Shown piece after piece: positions 19,237-28,789 of a DNA stretch of 64,000 bases. Both the position numbers and the translations under genes were made by a program. This stretch comes from Promethearchaeota archaeon (GTDB lineage Archaea > Asgardarchaeota > Lokiarchaeia > Sigyniarchaeales > SOKP01): assembly GCA_019057795.1 (NCBI GenBank), contig JAHLWS010000052.1:32835-96834 (forward strand). Reading direction: 5' to 3'. The notes under the pieces are model-generated. The model saw nothing but the letters and a program-made list of their open reading frames with translations. It did not search any database and was not told the DNA's origin. Numbering within the stretch: position 1 is the stretch's first letter; the number at the start of each line of letters is the position of its first letter.

Positions 19237-20103
19237 ATGGTATTCTCCAAATCAATAATTGATATTATAAAGCAGCGGACATCTTGGAGGACTTATTCTA
19301 AACGGTTACTTGAAGAACAAATAAAGGAAAAGTTGCTAGAAATATTAAAATTGCGTAATTTTAAAAGTCCGTTTAGCGAAATTGCTGGAAATTGTCGTTT
19401 TGATTTAATAGCTACGCCAGAATTTGACCCGGATGAAAAGAAAAAATTGGGAACCTATGGTTTAATAAAGGGCGCTCAAGAATTTATTGTTGGAGCAGTT
19501 GAAAAATCTGATTATGACCGAGAAAATTATGGTTATCTTTTAGAAGCTATTATTTTATCTGCAACTGATATGAATTTAGGCACGTGTTGGTTAGGAGGTT
19601 TTTTTAATCGAAGTCTTTTTTCTAAAAAAATCAAATGCGAACCTAACGAAGCTGTACCCGCAATTACACCTGTAGGATACGCCGCAGAAACTAGAAGAGC
19701 AAAAGAAAAAATTATCCGTTCGTTCGTAAAAGCTGACGCAAGGTATTCATGGGATCAACTTTTTTTTGAACGAGATTTCTCTACTAATCTTTCTCAAGAA
19801 AATATTGGTAAATACGCAACTTTATTAGAAATGGTTCGTCTTGGTCCATCTGCGGGTAATAAGCAACCATGGAGAATAATAAAAGAACTGGACGCTGATA
19901 AGTTTCATTTTTACGTAAGGTTCTCAAAAGATAAAAAAGGTTTGATTTATAACAAATTTGTGCGTCTCGATATTGGGATTGCTGTATGTCACTTTGATCT
20001 GAGTGCGAAAGAAGTCGGAATAGGTGGAGGATGGACGTTTTCAGAACCAGATATTGAGAAGCCCGAAGAATTAAAATACATAATATCGTGGAATGGTACG
20101 TAA
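19237..20103 (+). CDS. nitroreductase family protein (TM-nitroreductase type)
   Basis: The start SIIDIIKQRTSWRTYSKR is the FMN-binding Arg-rich opening of nitroreductases. LLEAIILSATDMNLGTCWLGGFF is the central helix motif, and a second half-domain follows (MVRLGPSAGNKQPWRI). Two half-repeats in one chain match the putative TM-nitroreductase family (TM1586-like), which folds as a pseudo-dimer. The activity is probably FMN- and NAD(P)H-dependent reduction; the substrate is unknown. The gene is monocistronic. Confidence 0.85.
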   Translation: MVFSKSIIDIIKQRTSWRTYSKRLLEEQIKEKLLEILKLRNFKSPFSEIAGNCRFDLIATPEFDPDEKKKLGTYGLIKGAQEFIVGAVEKSDYDRENYGYLLEAIILSATDMNLGTCWLGGFFNRSLFSKKIKCEPNEAVPAITPVGYAAETRRAKEKIIRSFVKADARYSWDQLFFERDFSTNLSQENIGKYATLLEMVRLGPSAGNKQPWRIIKELDADKFHFYVRFSKDKKGLIYNKFVRLDIGIAVCHFDLSAKEVGIGGGWTFSEPDIEKPEELKYIISWNGT

Positions 20104-20158
20104 TCTTCTAAATTATATACTTTTTTAAAGAGATAAAGATTTTTTATTATATTCAGAT

Positions 20159-20178
20159 CGTGAAACACTCATTTCACG
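20159..20178. repeat. inverted repeat between convergent genes
   Basis: CGTGAAA (20159-20165) and TTTCACG (20172-20178) form a 7-bp stem with a 6-base loop in the 168-base gap between two converging genes. It could be part of a bidirectional terminator or a protein site. No T-tract follows directly. Confidence 0.35.
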
Positions 20179-20271
20179 GAATTCCTTACATACCAGGGTA
20201 ATATCAGAATATTACGATTTAATAATCTTAATTAAAATTAAAGCAGAGACAAATTAAAATTGATTAATTTT

Positions 20272-20820
20272 TTATAATTTAACATAATAATACGCATTAA
20301 TATCTTGCTGGACATCCTTCAATTCTAATTTATACGACAATTTCAGAATCTTCTCAAAATTATTCAACGGGAATTTAAAAGATATAACAATTGCTCCAGT
20401 GTTTGCCGTCTTAAGCACATGATTCAAATACTTTTGCATTGTAGGTAAAGAAAAAATATAAATAAAATTATAATTTTCTAAAGAAATATTAAAAAGATCT
20501 TCTTGTTTTAATTTAATCTTGCGAAATAATCTTTTCTTAAATTTCTTTTCTTTTTTGATCAATTTTATTTTTTCTTTTGCCTCAATAATTAAATTCCCAT
20601 TAATTTCAATACCAAATGACTTTAGTCCGTAATTTAAAGCAGAATAAATGATTATTTGACCATTCCCCGCCCCCAAGTCTATAAGTTTTTGGTTAGAGTT
20701 TCTCGTTAAACCAAATTTAACTTGAAGAATATGAAATATTTCTTCCAGCAGATCGATGGGGGTTTCTGAAAAAGGTAATTGAAGTTGTGAAAGAAAATTC
20801 CCTATATTCTTCTTTAACAT
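20272..20820 (-). CDS. SAM-dependent methyltransferase, aKMT/FAM173-like
   Basis: Class I methyltransferase with motif I KLIDLGAGNGQI, motif II FGIEINGNLI and motif IV-like YIFSLPTMQKY. The order SETPIDLLEEIF just before motif I resembles the archaeal protein-lysine methyltransferase aKMT and the eukaryotic FAM173/ANTKMT group, which share a PTP.E..V-type N-terminus. At 182 residues it matches those small enzymes. Protein lysine methylation is the likely role but is inferred from motif order only. Confidence 0.75.
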   Translation of the reverse strand: MLKKNIGNFLSQLQLPFSETPIDLLEEIFHILQVKFGLTRNSNQKLIDLGAGNGQIIIYSALNYGLKSFGIEINGNLIIEAKEKIKLIKKEKKFKKRLFRKIKLKQEDLFNISLENYNFIYIFSLPTMQKYLNHVLKTANTGAIVISFKFPLNNFEKILKLSYKLELKDVQQDINAYYYVKL

Positions 20821-21055
20821 ATTGAAATTTCACAGATTAACTAAGAATTTTGTTTAATTCAATAATTTTATTATTATTTTTTTCAATTAAAATTTAAGCT
20901 AAAAAAGAAGCAAATTATATAAAATGAAAAATTCTAATTCTCCTATTCTTAATACTCTTAAGGGTGACAAACCCCAATATTTTGAGAAGCTTTAAAAACC
21001 AAATTTAATGATTTTAAATATTCAAAATTTGAATAAAAATACTTATCTTTTTGCG

Positions 21056-22054
21056 ATGGCAAATATATTAGTGACTGGCGGTACGGGATTTATTGGCATC
21101 CCCCTCGTCAAAAAATTGAATTCCCTTGGACATTCTTTAAAACTATTAATAAGGGAAAATAGCAATACAAACCCTTTTAAGAATTTAAATAATATTGAAT
21201 ATGTTACTGGTGATGTTCAAGATATCAGTAGTTTGGAAAAAGCTGTGAATAATGTAGATATAATATACCATCTTGCAGCTTATACAGGGATTTGGGCAAA
21301 AGATAAATCGATTTATTATGATATTAATGTTAAAGGAACAGAAAATATTGCTAATGTTGCTCTTGAAAATAACTTAAAATTATTTTATGTTAGTTCCTTT
21401 GCTGCATTAGGTCCTACTCCTCCAGAAGCCGTTGACGAGACTCATGAAAATGAGAATTTTTTTATGGAATATGAGAAATCTAAATTCCAAGCGAAAAAAC
21501 TTGTAAAAGAAATTATACCAAAAGGCTTGAAAGTAATGATTTTTTATCCCGGAATTGTATACGGTCCAGGAGATTTTAATATTTTTGGTAGAATGCTTTT
21601 TGATGTTATGAGGGGAAAAATTCTTCCCTTAGGCCTTTGTCCTGGAAAGGGAGAAGCTATGACCTGTGTATCTTATGTTTTTGATATTTCAAATGCTTTA
21701 GTAGATGTAATAAATAAGGAAGATCTTTTTGGGGAGGACTTTATTCTTGGCGGGGAAAACATTAAATTTAAGGAATATCTTGATTTAATTGCCAAAATCG
21801 GGAGAAATAAAAAGGTAAGAAAGCTTCCATTCACAATTGCGTTTGTATACGCATGGTTATTGGAGGTAAAAGCAAAATTTAATAAGAAAGTTCCTTATTT
21901 AACTCGACCTACATTAAGGGCAATTAAATATCATAGATGTTATTCTTCAAAAAAAGCCATTGACAAGTTTGGCTACACAATTACTCCATTAAAAGAAGGT
22001 TTAGAAGACACAATTAAGTGGTATAAGGATTTTAATGAAGAAAGAAAAAAATGA
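21056..22054 (+). CDS. NAD-dependent epimerase/dehydratase (extended SDR)
   Basis: The start MANILVTGGTGFIG is the extended-SDR NAD-binding site. HLAAYTG and the catalytic Tyr-Lys of YEKSKFQAKKL follow. An in-frame ATG at 21008 adds 16 residues, but the TATA-like TTTAAAAA at 20991-20998 predicts transcription starting near 21020, after that ATG, and the fold begins at the second ATG, so I use 21056. The sequence is closest in style to 3-beta-hydroxysteroid or dihydroflavonol-4-reductase-like SDRs. It heads a four-gene string with two SCP2-like proteins and an aldehyde dehydrogenase, which hints at lipid-like substrates. Confidence 0.87.
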   Translation: MANILVTGGTGFIGIPLVKKLNSLGHSLKLLIRENSNTNPFKNLNNIEYVTGDVQDISSLEKAVNNVDIIYHLAAYTGIWAKDKSIYYDINVKGTENIANVALENNLKLFYVSSFAALGPTPPEAVDETHENENFFMEYEKSKFQAKKLVKEIIPKGLKVMIFYPGIVYGPGDFNIFGRMLFDVMRGKILPLGLCPGKGEAMTCVSYVFDISNALVDVINKEDLFGEDFILGGENIKFKEYLDLIAKIGRNKKVRKLPFTIAFVYAWLLEVKAKFNKKVPYLTRPTLRAIKYHRCYSSKKAIDKFGYTITPLKEGLEDTIKWYKDFNEERKK

Positions 22055-22072
22055 GATGAGTTTTCAAACATC

Positions 22073-22543
22073 ATGTTGGATGAAAAATTAAAGAATCAAA
22101 TTATAGATAAAGAAGTATATAAAACAAAAATAGCCAAAAAATATACCATATTTCTGGCACAATATCCTGAGATTTTTTCTGATTTAATTTCAGGCTCCAT
22201 CTTTGATTTCGGCCTTTATGATTCAATTGAAACATACTATAAAGAATCTCCAGTAGATATGTTTAATGTGCTTAGAAAAGGAAATGGAATTGAAATAAAA
22301 CCAGGCGGAGCAGTTGATTCGGATTTACAATTAGCGCTCTCGGTAAGTGCGGTTAAAAAATTAATTCAAACGAAATCAAAAGTGGAATATGCAGAACTTT
22401 GCGGATCATTTTATAATGATCCAGATGATGAGAAAGGATGGATTGATTTTGTATTATATAAAAGATCGCAAACTATAATCAACATGGGCTATGGAAAGTT
22501 TGCCCAGACTGCTGGTATCATCGAAGATTATAATAGTATTTAA
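22073..22543 (+). CDS. small conserved protein, possibly SCP2-like
   Basis: I do not recognise it with certainty. The middle part (GIEIKPGGAVDSDLQLALS, then AVKKLIQTKSKVEY) follows the SCP2 sterol-carrier pattern of a D-x-x-L-x-L-S strand before a helix ending in K, and a hydrophobic C-terminal helix follows. The N-terminal 60 residues are helical. It lies 18 bases after the SDR gene and 57 before the ALDH start. The protein at 24107 shows a similar layout, so the pair may be divergent paralogues. SCP2-like domains bind acyl-CoA and other lipids; that role is inference. Confidence 0.5.
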   Translation: MLDEKLKNQIIDKEVYKTKIAKKYTIFLAQYPEIFSDLISGSIFDFGLYDSIETYYKESPVDMFNVLRKGNGIEIKPGGAVDSDLQLALSVSAVKKLIQTKSKVEYAELCGSFYNDPDDEKGWIDFVLYKRSQTIINMGYGKFAQTAGIIEDYNSI

Positions 22544-22600
22544 AAATCTTCTTGATTGAATATTAGAAACATCAGTAAAATTAGAAAGGCAATTAAAAAT

Positions 22601-24094
22601 ATGACAAAAGTTCAAGAATTAGAAATAAAAAATAAATACACTGGGGAAGTTATAAGAACTATCCCTGCTGACACACCGGAAACAGTTCAAGCAAAAATAA
22701 AAAAAGTACATAAAAATCAACATTTATTAAGAGAAATGGACTTCTTTGAACGTGCTCAACTTCTCTCTAAATATGCAAGTAAAATGCGATTTAAAAAGAA
22801 AAAACTAAAAGATTTAGTTGTAGCAGAAGGAGGTTTACCGATCAAATATTCGGAATGGGAATTGAACATTGTTCTAACAGGATTCAAATTTTGCGATTGG
22901 TATTATCAATTTATAGAAGACAGACCATTAACGGGTATTGAAGGAGAGAAAAATGTAATAATAAAATATATTCCACACGGATTATCTGCTTGTATTTCTC
23001 CACGTAACACACCTATTAGCCTTCCCCTTTATCAGATGGGTGCTAATTATTTGGTAGGAAATGGTGTGATTGTTAAACCATCTACCGCATGCCCCTTAAC
23101 CATGTTAGAAGCCTATTCCACCATGAAGGATATGGATTTTCCGGGTTTAGATGCATTAGATTTGGTTATAGCTCCCGGAGAATGGGCAGTAGACGAATTT
23201 CTTAAATCTCATTTAATCAAGATTATTATGACGGTTACCTCTTCACATACTGCAAAAGATATTCTTGTGAGATATGGAAGGATGCTGAAAAAAACTGCAG
23301 ATAAATCAATGGGTGTCACAATGTATACTCAACCTTTCAAACAATTCTTCTTTGAGTGCGCAGGAAATGATGCTGGAATAGTAATGAATGATGTTAATTT
23401 AGAAAAAGTAGCAAAATGGAATGCCGTGGCAAGTTACACCAATTCAGGTCAACAATGTTTCTCAATGAAGCGAATTATAGTCCACCAAGATATATATGAT
23501 GAGTATGTGGAGTGTTTAATAAAAGAAATTGAGAAATTAAAATATGGAGACCCCACAGATCCCACTGTTGATATTGGACCATTAGGAAGTCGACGTATAC
23601 TAATGATGATGGAAGTGATGGTGGCTGATGCTAAAGAATATGGTGTTAAAATCTATACCGGAGCAGAAAAAATTGATACTGGCGAGGATTATGGATTGTT
23701 TTACAAACCAACTCTGGTTGAAATTAAACCAGAATTATGTGAAGATTTAACAAAAGCGCCGTTTTTGTGGAGAGAAGAGGCTTTTGGACCTGTCCGTTCT
23801 ATTACTAAAGCCAAAGATATGAAAGATGCAATTAGATTAGCAAATGCAAGTAATTATGGTATGAGAGCAGTAGTCTACACTTCTAATTTGAACAACATTG
23901 AGGTTTTTAAGAATCAGTTAGAAGCTGCAAATATTTATATTAACGCAAGACCTATGCTTGTTGACATTACGGTTTCTTTAGGAGGAATTAAAGATTCTGC
24001 TTATCCCGCAGGTTGCAAATATTATCCCCAAGAATTAGTTTATGGAAAATATATTTATGATGGTACTCCGCTGAATTTAGAAAAAATTAAATAA
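22601..24094 (+). CDS. aldehyde dehydrogenase family protein
   Basis: ALDH superfamily. The catalytic Cys lies in TNSGQQCFSMKR, the general-base Glu in FFECAGNDAG (the usual LELGG motif is altered to ECAGN), the NAD-side Lys in GVIVKPST, and EEAFGPV near the C-terminus is conserved. A TTG at 22556 would add 15 residues. I chose ATG 22601, with AGAAAGG 12 bases upstream. The enzyme should oxidise an aldehyde with NAD(P), possibly the product of the SDR upstream. The altered ELGG motif leaves room for an acylating or non-standard activity. Confidence 0.88.
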   Translation: MTKVQELEIKNKYTGEVIRTIPADTPETVQAKIKKVHKNQHLLREMDFFERAQLLSKYASKMRFKKKKLKDLVVAEGGLPIKYSEWELNIVLTGFKFCDWYYQFIEDRPLTGIEGEKNVIIKYIPHGLSACISPRNTPISLPLYQMGANYLVGNGVIVKPSTACPLTMLEAYSTMKDMDFPGLDALDLVIAPGEWAVDEFLKSHLIKIIMTVTSSHTAKDILVRYGRMLKKTADKSMGVTMYTQPFKQFFFECAGNDAGIVMNDVNLEKVAKWNAVASYTNSGQQCFSMKRIIVHQDIYDEYVECLIKEIEKLKYGDPTDPTVDIGPLGSRRILMMMEVMVADAKEYGVKIYTGAEKIDTGEDYGLFYKPTLVEIKPELCEDLTKAPFLWREEAFGPVRSITKAKDMKDAIRLANASNYGMRAVVYTSNLNNIEVFKNQLEAANIYINARPMLVDITVSLGGIKDSAYPAGCKYYPQELVYGKYIYDGTPLNLEKIK

Positions 24095-24106
24095 ATTTCA
24101 TTCAAA

Positions 24107-24514
24107 ATGGAAGCTGAAGAATTATACACAAAATTAAAAGAATTTTTTCCAAATAAATTAGATTTAATGAGACATCTACATGTGAATGCCTGCTGGGAGT
24201 ATTATATCACTGAAAATTCCACCAACGATACCATTTTCAAACTACACTATTATTTATTCAAAAAGAATGAAAATTCATTAGAGATGACAAAAGAGGTACC
24301 CGATATTAAAACAGATTTAGTTTTATATTTTACAGAAAAAGCTATTTTATATTTAATTGAAGGAAATTCAAGCGCAGAAGAATATTATGCTCGGTATCAT
24401 AAATTAATGAACAATCCTCAATCCGGCATCGAAGTGGACAGTAAAGTAAATAAACCTAGACTAAAGCTTTGGCAGATTGGATATAAAAAATGGCAAAAAG
24501 ACTTTAAATTTTAA
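24107..24514 (+). CDS. small conserved protein, possibly SCP2-like
   Basis: A 135-residue protein lying 12 bases after the ALDH stop. VPDIKTDLVLYFTEKAILYLIEG follows the SCP2 pattern of Asp-rich strand, aromatic turn and helix, then YARYHKLMNNPQSGI resembles the second helix. The tail WQIGYKKWQKDFKF is aromatic and basic. I cannot name a family with certainty. Its closest relative in this window may be the protein at 22073. A lipid or acyl carrier for the neighbouring dehydrogenases is a reasonable but untested guess. Confidence 0.5.
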   Translation: MEAEELYTKLKEFFPNKLDLMRHLHVNACWEYYITENSTNDTIFKLHYYLFKKNENSLEMTKEVPDIKTDLVLYFTEKAILYLIEGNSSAEEYYARYHKLMNNPQSGIEVDSKVNKPRLKLWQIGYKKWQKDFKF

Positions 24515-24653
24515 CTTCGCACGGTTAAGAAAAGAAAATAAAGACTAAGAATAAATCTTTTTAACAGTTTTTTATTCACCTTAAATTTCCTTTATTCTCT
24601 TATTTAAAAAATAAGAATATTAAAAATAGAATTTTATATTGATGATTATTATA

Positions 24654-25340
24654 TTAAAAAGAAGTAGTTTTAATTAGCTTCTTCTTTAAAGAAATGAAAA
24701 TTATAGCAACAATAGCCACTATTGAAAATCCTATAAAATGAGTCCCAAAAGGGATAATCCGAAATGTTCCTTCCAGTTTTATTATAACTTGGTCAGATTC
24801 ATCGGAGTATGTTTCAACTGCAAGAATTCCTCTCGTATCATATTCCTTTTCCCATAGATAATCTTTTCCAGTATCACTTACTGCTTGCTTAAATATTGAA
24901 AAACCATCTCTATAATATTCTGATGGTAAAAATCCTACAACTTCTGTGAGATAATCCTCCAAAGGAGTGAGACAGAATATAGATTCTTCATAGAGTTCTG
25001 GATTCTTAAATATGTGTAGAGTTATATCTTTTCCACTCAATCCCCAATCGGTTTTGTAATCCCAAAATTCTATCCTTATCACATAAGAAATGGTAGCTTC
25101 AGAAATTTCCCTGATAATCATTCTATTTTGATCCCCTAACTCAAAATTTGGGTCAAATCCAAAGATTTCTCTAAATCTTGTTAAATCTAATTCAGTAATC
25201 TCCCAAATCAATTCTGTTCCCTCATTAAAACTCACTGAATACCCATAATCTTGTGCTTTAGTATTTAAATTAAGGCATGTGCTAAATATAAAGAAATTTA
25301 GCAAAACAATTGAGCAAATAATTTTATGTTTTTGTTTCAC
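24654..25340 (-). CDS. secreted or membrane-anchored protein of unknown function
   Basis: An N-terminal signal-type helix (IICSIVLLNFFIFSTCLNL, residues 6-24) is followed by about 170 polar residues with many acids and aromatics. A C-terminal membrane helix (HFIGFSIVAIVAIIFISL) and a basic KKK tail close it. This is the topology of a type I surface protein. I recognise no domain. The C-terminal anchor resembles the surface proteins of Lokiarchaeia-like genomes in layout only. It converges on the ALDH/SCP2 string and diverges from the amidase. Confidence 0.6.
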   Translation of the reverse strand: MKQKHKIICSIVLLNFFIFSTCLNLNTKAQDYGYSVSFNEGTELIWEITELDLTRFREIFGFDPNFELGDQNRMIIREISEATISYVIRIEFWDYKTDWGLSGKDITLHIFKNPELYEESIFCLTPLEDYLTEVVGFLPSEYYRDGFSIFKQAVSDTGKDYLWEKEYDTRGILAVETYSDESDQVIIKLEGTFRIIPFGTHFIGFSIVAIVAIIFISLKKKLIKTTSF

Positions 25341-25575
25341 TTTACCATCAAAAAGTATTTACTTAAAATTTTTACAATAGAATATCTTAAATAATAAATT
25401 GAAAAATAAATATTTTCTTTAATTTAAAAATTTGATTTAAGATTTTCGTATCTGTTTAAAATACAACAAAACTTGCAATTATCCAAAATACCTCAATTAA
25501 ATAATATATATCAATAACAATATTTATTTTCGATTTAATATTGAAAACATTTAATTCAATTAAGGTGAAAAAAAT

Positions 25576-27006
25576 TTGAATAAAGAAGAAATTTGTTTTA
25601 TGCCAGCTTACGAGATGTTAGAAAAAATTAAGACGCAAGAACTGACATCTACTGAAATTACTGAAACTATAATTGAAAGAATTGAAAGAATCAATCCTAT
25701 AATAAATGCTTATTGTACTCCTACTTTTGAATTAGCAAGAGAAACTGCCAAAAAAGCAGATGAAATAGTTAAAAAAGGTGAAAAATTAGGATTATTACAT
25801 GGAATTCCTACTTCAATTAAAGATCTAATGCTATTAAAAGGGATTAGAACTACTTATGGTTCATTGTTGCACGAGAATTTTATTCCTGAAGATGATGAAA
25901 TTGTTGTAAAACGATTGAAAAAAGCAGGGTGTGTTATACTAGGAAAAACAAATACACCTGAATTCGGACATGTCGCTCTTACAAATAATAAGATTTTTGG
26001 AGAAACAAAGAATCCATGGGATAGAGAGACAAATTCTGGAGGATCAAGTGGTGGAGCGGCAGCTTCAGTTGCAGCGGGAATTGGACCTTTAGCTTTAGGG
26101 TCAGATGGAGGAGGTTCAATTAGGGTTCCCAGCAGTTGTTGTGGAGTTTATGGGTTAAAACCGACATTTGGACGCATTCCTCGATATCCACATGATACCA
26201 TTACATTTTGGTCAATGGATCATTATGGACCGATTGTTAGATACGTGAAAGATGCTGCTTTAATGTTAAATGTAATGAAAGGTTATCATCCTGCTGATAA
26301 AAATTCTTTAACTGACGATAACATCGATTATGTAAAAATACTTGAAGAAAAACCTAAAAAAACAAAGATTGGTTATTCAATGACCTTAGGTTTTGGGAAA
26401 GCTCTTGAAGATGAAGTTAAAGAGAGCATTCTTGATGGTATTCAAAAGTTTGAACAATATGATTGGGATGTAGAAGAAGCTAAATTAAAAATAAAAAACC
26501 CAGGATCGGCATTTAAAACTTTTGCTAGTATAGGTTACGCCTATGACTTGCAAAAAGCTTATAATAATAGATTTGAAGATCTTTGCCCAGATTTAATTTC
26601 TATAATAAAACTAGGACTAGATACTAGTTCTATGAATATTGGGAAAGCTAGAGAACAAAGAAAGCGAGTTTACGAAGTCATGTATCAATATTTTAGGAAT
26701 TATGATGTACTGATTACACCGACAACGCCCTGCCCTGCCTTTAAACCCGGCTGGTCAGAATCAGGGACAACATTTCCAACAATAGGTAAAAAAACATTAA
26801 GTACTATGGATTGGATAATGTATACATTTCCTTTTAATATGACAGGGTTGCCAGCTGCTTCAATTCCATCTGGTTGGACTAATTCTGGTTTACCAATTGG
26901 AATGCAAATTGTTGGTAAGCGCTATGACGAAAGAACAGTTCTTCAAGTCTCAAAAGCTTTTGAAGATATTGCTCCATGGCAAGATAAAAAACCACAATTC
27001 AATTAA
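25576..27006 (+). CDS. amidase (amidase signature family, GatA-like)
   Basis: Amidase-signature hydrolase. The catalytic Lys is in IPTSIKDLML, the Gly/Ser-rich loop is NSGGSSGGAAA, and the cis-Ser and nucleophile Ser lie in GSDGGGSIRVPSS. LKPTFGRIP follows as usual. The length of 476 fits GatA and stand-alone amidases. No gatC or gatB is adjacent, so a free amidase is more likely than Glu-tRNA amidotransferase. The start is TTG 25576, fixed by AAGGTGA at 25561-25567 with ideal spacing. Confidence 0.9.
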   Translation: MNKEEICFMPAYEMLEKIKTQELTSTEITETIIERIERINPIINAYCTPTFELARETAKKADEIVKKGEKLGLLHGIPTSIKDLMLLKGIRTTYGSLLHENFIPEDDEIVVKRLKKAGCVILGKTNTPEFGHVALTNNKIFGETKNPWDRETNSGGSSGGAAASVAAGIGPLALGSDGGGSIRVPSSCCGVYGLKPTFGRIPRYPHDTITFWSMDHYGPIVRYVKDAALMLNVMKGYHPADKNSLTDDNIDYVKILEEKPKKTKIGYSMTLGFGKALEDEVKESILDGIQKFEQYDWDVEEAKLKIKNPGSAFKTFASIGYAYDLQKAYNNRFEDLCPDLISIIKLGLDTSSMNIGKAREQRKRVYEVMYQYFRNYDVLITPTTPCPAFKPGWSESGTTFPTIGKKTLSTMDWIMYTFPFNMTGLPAASIPSGWTNSGLPIGMQIVGKRYDERTVLQVSKAFEDIAPWQDKKPQFN

Positions 27007-27030
27007 TTATAATATTACTTTCTTTTTTTT

Positions 27031-28131
27031 TTAAAATGACTTCATATTTGATGTTGTAATATAAGTAGAGTCGCCAATAGTTATATCATTTTTTATTAAA
27101 TCTTCTAAAATTGAGTAATCACCGATAATACTGTTAGAAGAGATAATTTTCTTCAATAAGACGCCATCTCCTATTACTGATTCGGAGAGAATACATTTTT
27201 CTAATTCTATATCGTCCCCAATCGAAACATTTGGACCTATAATTGAATTTTTAATTCTTACATTTTCTCCAATAAACACAGGAGGTACTATTTTTGAGTC
27301 TACTATATTTCCTGATTTGAACATGCTTTCGTAAAGAGGATCTTTTAATTTACTCTCAGACAATAAATAACGATTTCCCTCAAGTAATGTTTCTGGCCTT
27401 CCAAAATCTAAGATCTCTTTCTGCATCACGCTACCCTTAAGCTTTATCCCCTCTTCTATAAGTTGTTCGATTATGGGTGTAAATTGATGTTCTTTTCCAT
27501 TTACTATCTTGATCTTACTCTGTTCCTCTAAAAGCTCAAATAATCTCGAAATGGATTTCTTTCCAAAAAGATAAGCACCGGAAACGGCATAATCAGAAAT
27601 GTGAACTTGTGGTTTTTCAACAATTTTAGTTATAAAATCATTAGTGTCTAATACTGTAACACCATAGAATTGAGGGTTCTCAACCTTTTTAATATTAATA
27701 ACTCCATCGCAATTTCCTTGATGATAAGTTAATAAAATAGAAGAATATTCTTCCATTGGTAGTCTATCACTTAAAAATATAAAACAATCGTCGTCAATAG
27801 CAAAGTCCTTAGCTAATAATATTGCGTCTCCAAGACCGCTGAAAAAAGGCGTATCAGCCGAAAATCCTAGAGGTTTCTGTTCGATAAATTGAAGTTTGAA
27901 ATAATCTGAAAAGTGTTCAATTAAGTATTCAGAAATCTGCCTCTTTTTATACCCTACTATAAAAACTATAACGGTTCCTTTAGGAAAAGTACTTTTTAAC
28001 TTTATAAGTATGTGATCGATTAGCCTTTTTCCAGCAACTTTTAGAAAAGCTTTGGGTTTTGAATAAGTAAAGGGTTGTAATCGTTTTCCAACGCCTGCAA
28101 TTGGGCAAATTATTTTCAACTTTAACATCAA
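27031..28131 (-). CDS. sugar-phosphate nucleotidyltransferase with left-handed beta-helix
   Basis: The N-terminal nucleotidyltransferase shows CPIAGVGKRLQPFT followed by SKPKAFLKVAGK, the NTP-binding and substrate Lys region. FIFLSDRLP holds the metal region. From about residue 265 a hexapeptide-repeat beta-helix follows (FIGENVRIKNSIIGPNVSIG). This is the form of glucose-1-phosphate or GlmU-like nucleotidyltransferases that make NDP-sugars. It overlaps the stop of the upstream 176-residue gene by 4 bases (ATGA type), so the two are translationally coupled. Confidence 0.88.
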   Translation of the reverse strand: MMLKLKIICPIAGVGKRLQPFTYSKPKAFLKVAGKRLIDHILIKLKSTFPKGTVIVFIVGYKKRQISEYLIEHFSDYFKLQFIEQKPLGFSADTPFFSGLGDAILLAKDFAIDDDCFIFLSDRLPMEEYSSILLTYHQGNCDGVINIKKVENPQFYGVTVLDTNDFITKIVEKPQVHISDYAVSGAYLFGKKSISRLFELLEEQSKIKIVNGKEHQFTPIIEQLIEEGIKLKGSVMQKEILDFGRPETLLEGNRYLLSESKLKDPLYESMFKSGNIVDSKIVPPVFIGENVRIKNSIIGPNVSIGDDIELEKCILSESVIGDGVLLKKIISSNSIIGDYSILEDLIKNDITIGDSTYITTSNMKSF

Positions 28132-28658
28132 CTATCTAATATTTCTCTTAAAATTTCATAATATTCCGCTTCTTTTAATTTTTCTTTTACTAGAGTTTTT
28201 AATTTTCTTAAATAATAGTTATCTGAAGTCGTTTTCGTCGTGTTTTTGAGTTTCTTATTTAAAGCTATTCTCGTTTTTTCATCTAAAAAATTGACCGGAA
28301 TAGATTTATAATTATTAATCAAGTTTTTTTTATTAAATTCTCCCGAAGCTTCTTTTTGTTGTTTCAAACTGGCAGTAAGAATTAGATATAAATTTGCGAC
28401 CCATGTTTCTATTCTTTCTAAATCTCCTTTTATATAAGATCTATTAATTAACCAATCCTTAAACTCAATAACACTGTTCAAAAATTCCGTTCTTTTATCT
28501 TTTTTATTACTTGCGTTTACATTCTTCTGTACTATTTTACGAATCTTTTGAACTTTTAAATCTTTTCTTTCTTCTTTAGACAATTTGGCGTATGTGTCCT
28601 CTCTTAATTTTTTTTCCTCAGCGGTATCTTTATCGTCCAGCCATTTATCCATTGACAT
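28128..28658 (-). CDS. basic helical protein of unknown function
   Basis: A 176-residue, Lys-rich protein that is almost wholly helical. The first 60 residues are strongly charged (KKLREDTYAKLSKEERKD), and a segment around WLINRSYIKGDLERIETWV may form a helical bundle. I see no signal peptide, membrane segment or catalytic motif. It overlaps the nucleotidyltransferase gene by 4 bases. I do not recognise a family; it may be an Asgard-specific conserved hypothetical. Confidence 0.55.
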   Translation of the reverse strand: MSMDKWLDDKDTAEEKKLREDTYAKLSKEERKDLKVQKIRKIVQKNVNASNKKDKRTEFLNSVIEFKDWLINRSYIKGDLERIETWVANLYLILTASLKQQKEASGEFNKKNLINNYKSIPVNFLDEKTRIALNKKLKNTTKTTSDNYYLRKLKTLVKEKLKEAEYYEILREILDS

Positions 28659-28789
28659 TATTCTAATAATAATTAAAGTTTGATTTTAAAAATTACTTAT
28701 CTATTAAATAATTAATATAAAGAAAAAATTCCGTTTTAAATTCTGAGAGAGATAGTTTAATATTGATTTAAGTTATTAATATATATAGA

